A DNA stretch of 64,000 nt from the NCBI RefSeq assembly GCF_016722765.1, contig NZ_JAEQND010000010.1, positions 182,001 to 246,000 of the forward strand. The letters run 5' to 3'. The notes under the pieces were generated by a model. The model was not told the origin of the DNA. It saw nothing but the letters and a program-made list of their open reading frames with translations, and did not search any database. The translations under genes were made by a program, and so were the position numbers. This DNA comes from Ramlibacter alkalitolerans. Lineage in GTDB: Bacteria > Pseudomonadota > Gammaproteobacteria > Burkholderiales > Burkholderiaceae_C. Of the stretch, positions 8,545 to 18,154 are shown in pieces (position 1 is the stretch's first letter; each line of letters opens with the position of its first letter).

Positions 8545-8681
8545 GCTGGGAGCGGACTCGCGTGAGTGTGAGGCCGCCGGCGTCTGGCGGTGCTCATCAG
8601 CCTTTCATGTAAGCTCGCGGTCAGGCCAAGAGCTTCCCCCGATCCACGAGATCAACAACTCCGCACAGAGGAGAAACGTCC

Positions 8682-10340
8682 ATGCAGACTGACGTGCTTG
8701 CCGAGCCGGCAGGTGAAACCCGAGTTGCCGCCACGCCGGAACGCGCGAGCCAACCCTTGCTGATCGGAGTCCCGAAGGAAACGGCGCCGCTGGAAAAGCG
8801 CGTCGCCACGGTCCCCGAGGTGGTCGAGAAGCTCGTGAAGCTCGGATTCCGGGTGGCCGTGCAGAGCGGCGCCGGCGACGCCGCCAACTTCGCCGACGAC
8901 ACCTACCGCGCCGCCGGGGCCGAGGTGCTGCCGACGGCAGCCGAAGTCTGGTCGCGTTCCGACATGGTCTTCAAGGTGCGCGCGCCCAGCCCGGACGAAG
9001 TGCGCCTGCTGCGCGAAGGCGCCACCCTGATCAGCTTCATCTGGCCGGCGCAGAACCCCGAGCTGATGCAGCAGCTGGCCGCGCGCCGGGCCACCGTGCT
9101 GGCCATCGACTCGCTGCCGCGGCAGCTGTCGCGGGCGCAGAAGATGGACGCGCTGACCTCCATGGCCGGCATCAGCGGCTACCGCGCCGTGATCGAGGCG
9201 GCCAACGCCTTCGGCCGCTTCTTCAACGGCCAGATCACCGCCGCCGGCAAGATCCCGCCGGCCAAGGTCTTCATCGCCGGGGCCGGTGTCGCCGGACTGG
9301 CCGCGATCGGCACCGCGGCCAACCTGGGCGCCATCGTGCGCGCCAACGACACGCGCGCCGAGGTGGCCGACCAGGTGGTCTCGCTCGGTGGCGAATTCGT
9401 CAAGGTCGATTACGAGGAAGAAGGCTCCGGCGGCGGCGGCTACGCCAAGGTCATGAGCGAAGGCTTCCAGCAGGCCCAGCGCGAGATGTACGCCAAGCAG
9501 GCGCGCGAGGTCGACATCATCATCACGACCGCACTGATCCCCGGCAAGCCGGCGCCCAAGCTGATCACCGCCGACATGGTCAAGTCCATGAAGCCGGGCA
9601 GCGTGATCGTCGACATGGCGGCGGAACAGGGCGGCAACTGCGAGCTGACCGTGCCCAACGAAGCGGTGGTGCGGCACGGCGTGACCATCATCGGCTACAC
9701 CGACCTGGCCAGCCGGCTGGCCAAGCAGTCGTCCACGCTGTACTCGACCAACCTGCTGCGCCTGACCGAGGAGCTGTGCAAGACCAAGGACGGCGTGATC
9801 GACGTCAACATGGAAGACGACGCGATCCGCGGCCTGACCGTGATCAAGGAAGGCGGCATCACCTGGCCGCCGCCGCCGCCCAAGATCCCGGCCGCGGCGC
9901 CGCAGGCCAAGCCGGCCGCGATGCCGCCGGCGCCCAAGGGGCACGGCCACGGCAGCAGCGAGCCGATGTCCGCGAAATCGCTGGCGATCGTCTTCGGCGT
10001 CGGGGCATTGCTGTTCCTGCTGGTGGGGCTGTACGCGCCGGCGAGCTTCCTGTCGCACTTCACGGTGTTCGTGCTGGCCTGCTTCGTGGGCTACATGGTG
10101 GTGTGGAACGTCACGCCCTCGCTGCACACGCCGCTCATGAGCGTGACCAATGCGATCTCCTCGATCATCGCCATCGGCGCGCTGATCCAGGTAGCGCCCC
10201 CGCTCACCGGCGGCGACGCCGTCAACCGCCCGAATGCGCTGATCCTCGGGCTGGCCGTGTTCGCCCTCGCGCTGACGGCCGTCAACATGTTCGGCGGCTT
10301 CGCGGTCACGCGGCGCATGCTGGCGATGTTCCGCAAATAA
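8682..10340 (+). CDS. pntA: NAD(P) transhydrogenase subunit alpha (fused soluble and membrane parts)
   Basis: 552 residues. Part of the proton-translocating transhydrogenase that makes NADPH from NADH using the proton gradient. After a roughly 25-residue extension comes the NAD-binding domain I, with the Rossmann motif [11 protein letters not shown] near residue 200. A Pro/Ala linker (about 393-428, PPPPPK... HGHGSS) leads into the alpha-subunit membrane part starting near Met429, with four helices. In many bacteria these two parts are separate proteins (PntAA, PntAB); here they are one chain, as in E. coli (510 residues) but longer. Good SD (GAGGAG) before ATG 8682. pntB follows after 13 bases. 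Confidence 0.96.
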   Translation: MQTDVLAEPAGETRVAATPERASQPLLIGVPKETAPLEKRVATVPEVVEKLVKLGFRVAVQSGAGDAANFADDTYRAAGAEVLPTAAEVWSRSDMVFKVRAPSPDEVRLLREGATLISFIWPAQNPELMQQLAARRATVLAIDSLPRQLSRAQKMDALTSMAGISGYRAVIEAANAFGRFFNGQITAAGKIPPAKVFIAGAGVAGLAAIGTAANLGAIVRANDTRAEVADQVVSLGGEFVKVDYEEEGSGGGGYAKVMSEGFQQAQREMYAKQAREVDIIITTALIPGKPAPKLITADMVKSMKPGSVIVDMAAEQGGNCELTVPNEAVVRHGVTIIGYTDLASRLAKQSSTLYSTNLLRLTEELCKTKDGVIDVNMEDDAIRGLTVIKEGGITWPPPPPKIPAAAPQAKPAAMPPAPKGHGHGSSEPMSAKSLAIVFGVGALLFLLVGLYAPASFLSHFTVFVLACFVGYMVVWNVTPSLHTPLMSVTNAISSIIAIGALIQVAPPLTGGDAVNRPNALILGLAVFALALTAVNMFGGFAVTRRMLAMFRK

Positions 10341-10353
10341 CAAGGGGACGGAC

Positions 10354-11769
10354 ATGAACGCAAGCCTTTCCACCGTTTCCTACATCGGCTCGACCATCCT
10401 GTTCATCCTGAGCCTGGGCGGCCTGGCCAACCCGGAGACGGCGCGCCGCGGCAACCTGCTGGGCATCATCGGCATGACGGTGGCCGTGCTGGCCACCGTG
10501 TTCGGCCCGCGCGTCACGGGCGCCGGCTACGCTTGGATCATCGGGGCGCTGGTCGTCGGCGGCAGCATCGGGCTGTTCGCGGCCAAGAAGGTGCAGATGA
10601 CGCAGATGCCCGAGCTGGTCGCGCTGATGCACAGCCTGGTCGGCCTGGCCGCCTGCCTGGTCGGCTTCGCCAGCTACGTCGACACGTCGACCGTGTTCGC
10701 CACCGAAGCCGAGAAGTCCATCCACGAGATGGAGATCTACATCGGCATCCTGATCGGTGCGGTGACCTTCTCCGGCTCGCTGATCGCCTTCGGCAAGCTC
10801 TCGGGCAAGATCGGCGGCAAGCCCCTGCTGCTGCCGGGGCGCCACTGGATCAACCTGCTCGGGCTGCTGATCGTGATCTGGTTCGGCCGCGTGTTCCTGC
10901 ATGCGGAAGGCATCCAGGCCGGCATGGGCGCGCTGCTGGTCATGACCGTGATCGCACTGCTGTTCGGCGTGCACATGGTGATGGCCATCGGCGGCGCCGA
11001 CATGCCGGTGGTGGTCTCGATGCTCAATAGCTACTCGGGATGGGCCGCCGCGGCCACCGGCTTCATGCTGAGCAACGACCTGCTGATCGTCGTCGGCGCC
11101 CTGGTGGGCTCCTCGGGCGCGATCCTGTCGTACATCATGTGCCGGGCGATGAACCGCAACTTCGTCAGCGTGATCGCGGGCGGCTTCGGCACCGGCGGCG
11201 GCGCACCGGCGGCCGCGGGCGGCGCGGCGCAACCGGCGGGCGAAGTGGTGCCTATCAGCGCCGGCGAGACGGCCGAACTGCTGCGCGAATCCAAGAGCGT
11301 GATCATCGTGCCGGGCTACGGCATGGCCGTGGCGCAGGCGCAGCACACGGTCTACGAGATCACCAAGCACCTGCGCGAGAAGGGCGTGAACGTGCGCTTC
11401 GGCATCCACCCGGTGGCCGGCCGCATGCCGGGCCACATGAACGTGCTGCTGGCCGAAGCCAAGGTGCCGTACGACATCGTCATGGAGATGGACGAGATCA
11501 ACGACGACTTCCCGCAGACGGACGTTGCGATGGTGATCGGCGCCAACGACATCGTGAACCCGGCGGCGCAGGACGACCCCACCAGCCCCATCGCCGGCAT
11601 GCCGGTGCTGGAAGTCTGGAAGGCCAGGACCTCCATCGTCATGAAGCGCAGCATGGCCTCGGGCTACGCCGGCGTGGACAACCCGCTGTTCTACAAGGAG
11701 AACAACCGGATGCTGTTCGGCGACGCCAAGAAGATGCTGGACGAGGTGCTGGTCGCGCTGAAGGCATGA
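10354..11769 (+). CDS. pntB: NAD(P) transhydrogenase subunit beta
   Basis: 471 residues, close to the usual 460-480. Membrane helices fill the first about 270 residues. A Gly/Ala-rich linker ([20 protein letters not shown]) then joins the NADP-binding domain III, which shows [32 protein letters not shown] and the final VDNPLFY block typical of PntB. SD AAGGGGA before ATG 10354. The TGA stop at 11767-11769 is the second to fourth base of a family C repeat. Confidence 0.97.
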   Translation: MNASLSTVSYIGSTILFILSLGGLANPETARRGNLLGIIGMTVAVLATVFGPRVTGAGYAWIIGALVVGGSIGLFAAKKVQMTQMPELVALMHSLVGLAACLVGFASYVDTSTVFATEAEKSIHEMEIYIGILIGAVTFSGSLIAFGKLSGKIGGKPLLLPGRHWINLLGLLIVIWFGRVFLHAEGIQAGMGALLVMTVIALLFGVHMVMAIGGADMPVVVSMLNSYSGWAAAATGFMLSNDLLIVVGALVGSSGAILSYIMCRAMNRNFVSVIAGGFGTGGGAPAAAGGAAQPAGEVVPISAGETAELLRESKSVIIVPGYGMAVAQAQHTVYEITKHLREKGVNVRFGIHPVAGRMPGHMNVLLAEAKVPYDIVMEMDEINDDFPQTDVAMVIGANDIVNPAAQDDPTSPIAGMPVLEVWKARTSIVMKRSMASGYAGVDNPLFYKENNRMLFGDAKKMLDEVLVALKA

Positions 11770-11897
11770 CCGCGCGCCTTCGGCGCCCATGACTTCGCTG
11801 CGCTCGATGACCTCGCTGCGCCTCGATGACGCGCTGAGCGCATGACACAATCCGCCCGTCATGCGCGCCGCGCGTCATCGAGGCGCAGCGAAGTCAT
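11766..11897. repeat. family C repeat (ATGAC-hairpin-ATGAC) with long inverted repeat before fadD
   Basis: Starts with ATGAC holding the pntB stop, a hairpin (GCGCGCC/GGCGCC), CATGAC, then CTTCGCTGCGCTCGATGAC units. Bases 11807-11846 and 11858-11897 form near-perfect 40-nt arms around the loop ACAATCCGCCC. The loop carries CACAAT (11846-11851), which resembles the -10 boxes seen elsewhere in this window, so the fadD promoter may lie in the loop. Related elements occur at 34040-34212 and 37232-37259. Confidence 0.75.
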
Positions 11898-11921
11898 TTC
11901 GTCATAAGAACAGGAGACAGC

Positions 11922-13598
11922 ATGGAGAACCGCCCCTGGCTCGCGGCGTATCCGCAGGGCGTGCCGGCCGACATCGATGCCTCGCAGTACCACTCGCTGG
12001 TGCAACTGATGGAGGAAAGCTTCGTCAAGTTCGCCGCCCGCACGGCCTACGTGTTCATGGGCAAGGAAGTGAGCTTCGGCGAGACGGATTCGCTCAGCCG
12101 CGCGTTCGCCGCCTACCTGCAGGGGCTGGGCCTGGCCAAGGGCGACCGGGTGGCGATCATGATGCCCAACGTGCCGCAGTACCCGGTGGCCGTGGCCGCC
12201 ATCCTGCGGGCCGGCTTCGTGGTGGTGAACGTCAATCCGCTGTACACGCCGCGCGAACTGGAGCACCAGCTCAAGGACTCGGGCTCCAAGGCCATCATCA
12301 TCATCGAGAACTTCGCCAACACGCTGCAGCAGTGCATCGCCGCCACGCCCGTCAAGCACGTGGTGCTGGCCAGCATGGGCGACATGCTGGGCGGCGCGAA
12401 GGGCGCGCTGGTGAACTACGTGGTGCGCAAGGTCAAGAAGATGGTGCCGGCCTACAGCCTGCCGGGCGCCGTGCGCTTCCCGGAGGCCGTCAAGCAGGGC
12501 AGCCGCAGCACCGTGCGCAAGCCCGAGATCAAGGGCGACGACGTCGCCGTGCTGCAGTACACGGGCGGCACCACCGGCGTCTCCAAGGGCGCGGTGCTGC
12601 TGCACCGCAACGTGGTCGCCAACGTGCTGCAGTCGGAAGCCTGGAACCAGCCGATGATGGGCAAGGTTCCCTCCAGCGAGCAGCCCACCGGCGTCTGCGC
12701 GCTGCCGCTGTACCACATCTTCGCCTTCACGGTGGGGATGATGCTGTCGATGCGCACCGGCGCGAAACTGATCCTGATCCCGAATCCGCGCGACCTGCCG
12801 GCGGTGCTCAAGGAGCTGTCGAAGTACAAGTTCCACACCTTCCCGGCCGTCAACACGCTGTTCAACGGGCTGGCCAACCACCCCGACTTCAACAAGGTGG
12901 ACTGGTCCAACCTGAAGGTCTCGGTGGGCGGCGGCATGGCGGTGCAGGGCGCCGTGGCGAAGCTGTGGCTGGAGAAGACCGGCTGCCCGGTGTGCGAGGG
13001 CTACGGCCTCTCGGAGACCTCGCCCTCGGCGAGCTGCAACCCGGTGACCAGCACCGAATTCACCGGCACCATCGGCGTGCCGCTGCCCTCGACCTGGATG
13101 AAGTGCATCGACGACGAGGGCCGCGAGGTGCCGCAGGGCCAGCCGGGCGAGATCGCGATCAAGGGCCCGCAGGTGATGGCGGGCTACTGGCAGCGGCCCG
13201 ACGAGACCGCGAAGGTCATGACCGCCGACGGCTACTTCAAGAGCGGCGACATCGGCACCATGGACGCGCGCGGCTACTTCAAGATCGTCGACCGCAAGAA
13301 GGACATGGTGCTGGTGTCCGGCTTCAACGTGTACCCGAACGAGGTCGAGGACGTGGTGGCGATGCTGCCCGGCGTGGCCGAATGCGCGGTGGTGGGCGTG
13401 CCGGACGAAAAGACCGGCGAAGCGGTGAAGCTGGTGATCGTGAAGAAGGACGCCTCGCTCACCGAGGACAAGGTGCGCGAGTACTGCAAGGCCAACCTCA
13501 CCGGCTACAAGCAGCCGCGCGTGATCGAGTTCCGCACCGACCTGCCGAAGACCCCCGTGGGCAAGATCCTGCGGCGCGAGTTGCGGGACAGGAAGTAG
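11922..13598 (+). CDS. fadD: long-chain fatty acid--CoA ligase
   Basis: 558 residues. Activates fatty acids to acyl-CoA through an acyl-adenylate for beta-oxidation. The AMP-binding signature YTGGTTGVSKGA starts near residue 212; GYGLSETSP, the SGDIGTMD loop and the C-terminal KTPVGKILRRELR lysine region are present. SD CAGGAGA before ATG 11922. Start MENRPWLAAYPQGVPADID matches the usual FadD opening. Followed after 15 bases by a family A palindrome. Confidence 0.95.
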   Translation: MENRPWLAAYPQGVPADIDASQYHSLVQLMEESFVKFAARTAYVFMGKEVSFGETDSLSRAFAAYLQGLGLAKGDRVAIMMPNVPQYPVAVAAILRAGFVVVNVNPLYTPRELEHQLKDSGSKAIIIIENFANTLQQCIAATPVKHVVLASMGDMLGGAKGALVNYVVRKVKKMVPAYSLPGAVRFPEAVKQGSRSTVRKPEIKGDDVAVLQYTGGTTGVSKGAVLLHRNVVANVLQSEAWNQPMMGKVPSSEQPTGVCALPLYHIFAFTVGMMLSMRTGAKLILIPNPRDLPAVLKELSKYKFHTFPAVNTLFNGLANHPDFNKVDWSNLKVSVGGGMAVQGAVAKLWLEKTGCPVCEGYGLSETSPSASCNPVTSTEFTGTIGVPLPSTWMKCIDDEGREVPQGQPGEIAIKGPQVMAGYWQRPDETAKVMTADGYFKSGDIGTMDARGYFKIVDRKKDMVLVSGFNVYPNEVEDVVAMLPGVAECAVVGVPDEKTGEAVKLVIVKKDASLTEDKVREYCKANLTGYKQPRVIEFRTDLPKTPVGKILRRELRDRK

Positions 13599-13612
13599 GG
13601 ACCGGACAGCCG

Positions 13613-13724
13613 AACGCAAAAGCCGCAAAGGAAACGCAAAAGCCGCGAAACGAACAGCCGATGGAGGAGTTCCTTGCGGATGGTTCTTTTGCGGTTTTTG
13701 CGTTTCCTTTGCGGCTTTTGCGTT
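13613..13724. repeat. family A palindromic element, copy 1
   Basis: Left arm (13613-13650) is two tandem AACGCAAAAGCCGCAAA-like units. The right arm (13685-13724) is their reverse complement with two or three mismatches. The centre (about 34 nt) begins GAACAGCC, shared in reverse complement with copy 2. It lies 15 bases after fadD and 36 bases before dppB. Four more copies: 15871, 41871, 48938 and 54285. Confidence 0.9.
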
Positions 13725-13746
13725 AAAGGCAGTTCGATGCTTGCGC

Positions 13747-13752
13747 GACAAT
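13747..13752 (+). promoter_or_regulatory. candidate -10 box (GACAAT) for dppB
   Basis: GACAAT ends 7 bases before the dppB ATG and no Shine-Dalgarno lies between, so the predicted transcript would begin at or next to the start codon. No convincing -35 is visible; the expected position falls just outside the family A repeat. Confidence 0.35.
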
Positions 13753-13759
13753 CGCGACC

Positions 13760-14773
13760 ATGCTCCGTTTCATCCTGACCCGCCTGTCGCTGGTCATCCC
13801 GACTTTCTTCGGGATGACGCTGCTGGCGTTCTTCCTGATCCGGCTGGTGCCTGGCGATCCGATCGAGACGATGGCCGGGGAGCGCGGCATCGACGCGGCG
13901 CGGCACGCCAAGCTGGTGCAGGAGTACGGCTTCGACAAGCCCGTGCTGGTGCAGTACGGCATCTACATCGCCCGCGTGCTGCACGGCGACCTGGGCAAGT
14001 CGATCATCACGCAGGCGCCCGTGGTGAGCGAATTCGGCGCGCTGTTCCCGGCCACGATCGAGCTTGCCGTCTGCGCGATCGTCTTCGCGCTGCTGCTCGG
14101 CATCCCGGCCGGCATCGTCGCCGCGGTCAAGCGCAACTCCGTCTTCGACCACGGCGTGATGGCCACCTCGCTCACCGGCTATTCCATGCCCATCTTCTGG
14201 TGGGGCCTGCTGCTGATCCTGCTGTTCTCGGTGCAGCTCGGGTGGACGCCGGTGTCCGGCCGGCTGGCGGTGCAGTACTACATCGAGCCGAAGACCGGCT
14301 TCCTGCTGATCGACGCGCTGATGTCGGACGAGAAGGGCGCCTTCCTCTCCGCGCTCAAGCACCTGGTGCTGCCCGCGATCGTGCTCGGAACCAACCCGCT
14401 GGCGGTGATCGCGCGCATGACGCGCTCCGCGATGCTGGAGGTGCTGGGCGAGGACTACATCCGCACCGCGCGCGCCAAAGGGCTGCCGCCGCTGCGGGTG
14501 ATCGGCGTGCATGCGCTGCGCAACGCGCTGATCCCGGTGATCACGGTGATCGGCCTGCAGGTGGGCGTGCTGTTCACGGGCGCCATCCTGACCGAGACGA
14601 TCTTCTCCTGGCCCGGCGTCGGCAAGTGGCTGATCGAGGCGATCAACCGCCGCGACTATCCCGTGCTGCAGGGCGGCATGCTGCTGCTGGGCGTGGTGGT
14701 GATGTCGGTGAACCTGCTGGTCGACGTGACCTACGGCCTGATCAACCCGCGGATCCGGCAAGGAGGGCATTGA
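13760..14773 (+). CDS. dppB: dipeptide/oligopeptide ABC transporter permease
   Basis: 337 residues, inner membrane, six helices. The N-terminal block LRFILTRLSLVIPTFFGMTLLAFFLIRLVPGDP is diagnostic of the DppB/OppB family, and the EAA loop that contacts the ATPase is at YIRTARAKGLPPLRVIGVHALRNAL. First gene of a dppB-C-D-F-A operon. Compared with E. coli DppB (339 residues) the length is normal. Confidence 0.94.
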   Translation: MLRFILTRLSLVIPTFFGMTLLAFFLIRLVPGDPIETMAGERGIDAARHAKLVQEYGFDKPVLVQYGIYIARVLHGDLGKSIITQAPVVSEFGALFPATIELAVCAIVFALLLGIPAGIVAAVKRNSVFDHGVMATSLTGYSMPIFWWGLLLILLFSVQLGWTPVSGRLAVQYYIEPKTGFLLIDALMSDEKGAFLSALKHLVLPAIVLGTNPLAVIARMTRSAMLEVLGEDYIRTARAKGLPPLRVIGVHALRNALIPVITVIGLQVGVLFTGAILTETIFSWPGVGKWLIEAINRRDYPVLQGGMLLLGVVVMSVNLLVDVTYGLINPRIRQGGH

Positions 14774-14837
14774 GATGACTGTCCGTCCTTCCGCCGCATC
14801 TGACCGCTGCCGTCGTTCCCGCGAAGACCGCCGCCGC

Positions 14838-14925
14838 CGTCCTTCCCGCGAAGGCGGGAATCCAGGGCTCCCGATGACACGCGCTGCGCGCGTGCTCTGG
14901 GTCCCCGCCTGCGCGGGGATGACGG
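14838..14925. repeat. family B palindromic repeat between dppB and dppC
   Basis: CCCGCGAAGGCGGGAATCCAGG at the left and CCTGCGCGGGGATGACGG at the right, with an inner ACGCGCTGCGCGCGT hairpin. A partial copy (CGTTCCCGCGAAGACC) lies just upstream at about 14812-14830. The 183-base gap between dppB and dppC is otherwise featureless. Confidence 0.75.
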
Positions 14926-14956
14926 AAGAGGGCCCGGGGCTGTCGAAAGTCCACCC

Positions 14957-15850
14957 ATGAGCGCCGTCCTCCCCTCCGCCCCCACGGCCCCCCCCGGCCC
15001 GTTCCGCGAATTCTGGATCGCGTTCTCGGCCAACAAGGGAGCGGTCGCCGGTCTCGCCATCGTCACCTTCCTGCTGCTGCTCGCTCTGTTCGCCCCCTGG
15101 GTCGCGCCGCATGCGCCGGACGCGACCAACAGCGCGGCCTTCCTGAAGCCGCCGGCGTGGCAGGAGGGCGGCTCGTCGCAGTTCCTGCTGGGGACCGACG
15201 CGATCGGCCGCGACATCCTCTCGCGCCTGATCTTCGGCTCGCGGCTGTCGCTGTCGATCGGCATCGCGGTGGTGCTGATCGCGGTGGCGGTGGGCATCGC
15301 GCTGGGGCTGGTGGCGGGCTTCGCGCGCGGCATCACCGAGATCGCCATCATGCGTTTCATGGACATCCTGCTGACGCTGCCCAGCCTGCTGCTGGCGATC
15401 GTCATCGTGGCGATCCTGGGGCCGGGGTTGGTGAACGCGATGCTGGCCGTGGCCGTCGTGGTGCTGCCGCACTACGTGCGCATCACGCGCGCCGCCGTGA
15501 TCGCCGAAACCTCGCGCGACTACGTGACGGCCGCGCGCGTGAGCGGCGCCGGCACGCTGCGGCTGATGTTCAGCGAGGTGCTGCCCAATTGCGCGGCGCC
15601 GCTGATCGTGCAGGCCTCGCTGGGTGTGTCGACGGCCATCCTGGATGCGGCGGCGCTGGGCTTCCTCGGCCTGGGCGCGCAGCCGCCTTCGCCCGAGTGG
15701 GGCACGATGCTGGCCGACGCGCGCGAATTCGTCCTGCGCGCCTGGTGGGTCGTGACCTTCCCCGGCCTCATGATCCTGCTCGCCGTCCTGGCCTTCAACC
15801 TGCTGGGCGATGGACTGCGCGATGCGCTGGATCCCAAATTGAAGCGGTGA
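14957..15850 (+). CDS. dppC: dipeptide/oligopeptide ABC transporter permease
   Basis: 297 residues, inner membrane. Contains the N-terminal GPFREFWIAFSANKGAVAGL segment of the OppC_N region, then LGTDAIGRDILSRLIFGSRLSLSIG, a hallmark of DppC/OppC permeases. The EAA loop is at YVTAARVSGAGTLRLMFSEVLPN. It pairs with DppB to form the membrane channel. Separated from dppB by a family B repeat and from dppD by a family A repeat. Confidence 0.94.
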   Translation: MSAVLPSAPTAPPGPFREFWIAFSANKGAVAGLAIVTFLLLLALFAPWVAPHAPDATNSAAFLKPPAWQEGGSSQFLLGTDAIGRDILSRLIFGSRLSLSIGIAVVLIAVAVGIALGLVAGFARGITEIAIMRFMDILLTLPSLLLAIVIVAILGPGLVNAMLAVAVVVLPHYVRITRAAVIAETSRDYVTAARVSGAGTLRLMFSEVLPNCAAPLIVQASLGVSTAILDAAALGFLGLGAQPPSPEWGTMLADAREFVLRAWWVVTFPGLMILLAVLAFNLLGDGLRDALDPKLKR

Positions 15851-15870
15851 CGGATCGGGAGTCCGGTCTT

Positions 15871-15980
15871 AACGCAAAAGCCGCAAAGGTTTCGCAAAAG
15901 CCGCAAAAAGTACAAGATGAATGAATCCTTCGAAGGCTGTTCTTTTGCGGCTTTTGCGTCGCTTTCGCGGCTTTTGCGTT
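15871..15980. repeat. family A palindromic element, copy 2 (inside the dpp operon)
   Basis: Arms 15871-15910 and 15941-15980, each two AACGCAAAAGCCGC-type units. The centre reads TACAAGATGAATGAATCCTTCGAAGG. It begins 21 bases after the dppC stop and ends 17 bases before the dppD ATG, so it would be transcribed within the operon mRNA as a large hairpin. Confidence 0.9.
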
Positions 15981-15997
15981 AAAGGTATTTGTCCCCC

Positions 15998-17017
15998 ATG
16001 CCACTGCTAGAAATCGAAGACCTCCACGTCGAATTCCCCACGCAGGGCAGCGTGATGCATGCCGTGGAGGGGGTGAGCCTCACGCTGGAACAGGGCGAGG
16101 TGCTGGGCATCGTCGGCGAGTCGGGCTCGGGCAAGAGCGTGACCATGATGGCGCTCATGGGACTGATCGCCTGGCCGGGGCGGGTGCGCGCGAAGACGCT
16201 GCGCTTCGCCGGCAACGACCTCCTGGGCATCAGCGACCGCGAACGGCGGCGGCTGGTGGGCAAGGACATGGCCATGATCTTCCAGGAGCCCACCACCAGC
16301 CTCAACCCCTGCTTCACCATCGGCTACCAGCTGGTCGAGGCGCTGCGCCAGCACTCGCCACTGGACAAGCGGAGCGCGCAGCGCCAGGCCATCGAGCTGC
16401 TGGAACAGGTCGGCATCCCGGCCGCGGCTGCGCGCATGAACGACTACCCGCACCAGCTCTCGGGCGGCATGAACCAGCGCGTGATGATCGCGATGGCGAT
16501 CTCCTGCAACCCGCGCCTGCTGATCGCCGACGAACCCACCACCGCGCTCGACGTCACCATCCAGGCGCAGATCCTCGACCTGCTGCGGCAACTGCAGAAG
16601 GACCGCGGCATGGCCCTGGTGCTGATCACGCACAACATGGGCGTGGTGAGCGAGATGGCGCAGCGCGTCGCCGTGATGTACGCCGGCCAGGTGATGGAGC
16701 AGCAGCGGGTGGACCAGCTGTTCGCGCACCCGCAGCACCCTTACACCGAGGCCCTGCTGGCGGCGCTGCCGGAGCAGGGCGAGGCCGGCCAGCGGCTGGC
16801 CACCATTCCCGGCGTGGTGCCGGGGGTGTTCGACCGCCCCGCCGGCTGCCTGTTCGCGCCGCGCTGCGCCTATGCCACCGCGCACTCCCGCAACGTGCGC
16901 CCCGAGCTGCGCGCGTGGAACGGCGGCGAGGTGCGCTGCCACTATCCGCTGGGGGATCCGCAGCGGCAGGCGCGCATCGAACAGGATCAGCCGCTGAAGA
17001 TGGAGGTCGTGGCATGA
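15998..17017 (+). CDS. dppD: dipeptide ABC transporter ATP-binding protein
   Basis: 339 residues. Walker A GESGSGKS near residue 42, signature LSGGM, Walker [13 protein letters not shown], and the C-terminal oligopeptide-transporter motif region with three cysteines ([11 protein letters not shown] and RCHYP) that binds an Fe-S cluster in relatives. ATG 15998 ([15 protein letters not shown]) is preferred over an in-frame TTG at 15989. The stop overlaps the dppF start (ATGA). Confidence 0.94.
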   Translation: MPLLEIEDLHVEFPTQGSVMHAVEGVSLTLEQGEVLGIVGESGSGKSVTMMALMGLIAWPGRVRAKTLRFAGNDLLGISDRERRRLVGKDMAMIFQEPTTSLNPCFTIGYQLVEALRQHSPLDKRSAQRQAIELLEQVGIPAAAARMNDYPHQLSGGMNQRVMIAMAISCNPRLLIADEPTTALDVTIQAQILDLLRQLQKDRGMALVLITHNMGVVSEMAQRVAVMYAGQVMEQQRVDQLFAHPQHPYTEALLAALPEQGEAGQRLATIPGVVPGVFDRPAGCLFAPRCAYATAHSRNVRPELRAWNGGEVRCHYPLGDPQRQARIEQDQPLKMEVVA

Positions 17018-18108
17018 GTGCAGAGCGTGTCATTCCCGGGCCGGCGGGGATCCAGAACGCCCTGGGTCCCCGCCTCCGCGGGGACGACGGCAGCAAGGTC
17101 GTCGTCGAAGCGAAGAACCTGCGCAAGCTCTATCCCATCCGGCGCGGCATGTTCAAGGAGCCGGCGCAACTGCAGGCGGTGGGCGGCGTGTCGTTCACGC
17201 TCGAGGCGGGCCGCACGCTGGCGGTGGTCGGCGAGTCCGGCTGCGGCAAGTCGACGCTGGCGCGCATGGTGTCGCTGATCGAGAAGCCCACCGAAGGCAC
17301 GCTGATGCTCGATGGCACCGACGCGGTCGACACGCCCGCCAGCGAGCGCAGGCGGCTGCGGCAGGCGGTGCAGCTGGTGTTCCAGAACCCCTACGGCTCG
17401 CTGAATCCGCGCAAGAAGATCAGCGCCGTGCTCGAGGCGCCGCTGGCGATCAACACCGACCTCAAGCCCGCCGAACGCGCAGAACGCGCCCGCGCGATGC
17501 TGGCCCAGGTGGGCCTGCGGCCCGAGGTCGCCAACCGCTATCCGCACATGTTCTCCGGCGGCCAGCGCCAGCGCATCGCGATCGCCCGGGCGCTGATGCC
17601 CGGGCCGAAGCTGGTGGTGGCCGACGAGCCCGTGTCCGCGCTCGACGTGTCGATCCAGGCCCAGGTGCTCAACCTGCTGTCCGACCTGCAGCAGGAGTTC
17701 AAGCTCGCCTACCTGTTCATCTCGCACGACCTCGCGGTGGTGCGCTACATCGCGCACGAGGTGCTGGTGATGTACCTGGGCCACGTGATGGAGCAGGGCC
17801 CGCGCGAGAAGATCTTCGCGCAGCCGCTGCATCCGTACACGCACGCGCTGCTGGCGTCCACGCCCGGCATCGGCTCGCGCAGCCGCAAGCGCATCGTGCT
17901 GCAGGGCGAGCTGCCCTCGCCGCTGCATCCGCCGGCCGGCTGCGTGTTCTCGAGCCGATGCCCCTACGCGCAGGAGGTGTGCCATGCGCAGCGGCCGCCG
18001 GCGCGTCCCGTCGACGAGCGCCTGGTCGCCTGTCACTTCGCTGAAGACTGGCTCGCCAAGGGTTTCCCCGAGGAGCAGGATGCGGCAAGCGCGGCAGTGG
18101 CCGCCTGA
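17014..18108 (+). CDS. dppF: dipeptide ABC transporter ATP-binding protein with in-frame repeat insertion
   Basis: 364 residues, about 30 longer than usual for DppF. ATG 17014 overlaps the dppD stop. Residues 6-26 ([21 protein letters not shown]) are encoded by a 63-base family B repeat (17029-17091) inserted in frame. The normal domain begins at [17 protein letters not shown]. Walker [10 protein letters not shown] near residue 73, signature FSGGQRQR, Walker [13 protein letters not shown] and the C-terminal [11 protein letters not shown] cysteine motif are intact, so the protein should still work as the second ATPase of the transporter. Confidence 0.93.
   Translation: MSAERVIPGPAGIQNALGPRLRGDDGSKVVVEAKNLRKLYPIRRGMFKEPAQLQAVGGVSFTLEAGRTLAVVGESGCGKSTLARMVSLIEKPTEGTLMLDGTDAVDTPASERRRLRQAVQLVFQNPYGSLNPRKKISAVLEAPLAINTDLKPAERAERARAMLAQVGLRPEVANRYPHMFSGGQRQRIAIARALMPGPKLVVADEPVSALDVSIQAQVLNLLSDLQQEFKLAYLFISHDLAVVRYIAHEVLVMYLGHVMEQGPREKIFAQPLHPYTHALLASTPGIGSRSRKRIVLQGELPSPLHPPAGCVFSSRCPYAQEVCHAQRPPARPVDERLVACHFAEDWLAKGFPEEQDAASAAVAA
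17029..17091. repeat. family B palindromic repeat inside the dppF coding region
   Basis: 63 bases (21 codons) starting at GTCATTCCCGGGCCGGCGG and ending CCTCCGCGGGGACGACGG, matching the intergenic family B copies at 14838 and 19761. It is read in frame without stop codons. No alternative start downstream restores a repeat-free protein, since the next residues are [10 protein letters not shown] without a start codon. Confidence 0.85.
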
Positions 18109-18154
18109 GAATGTGGACCTTCCGGCACGGCCGGAATCGAATCAAGGAGTCCGT

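Noticed and set aside
13613..13724. NAKAAKETQKPQK-type peptides as conserved protein tails
   Set aside because: They arise only from reading family A repeats in various frames after real stop codons or into gene starts.
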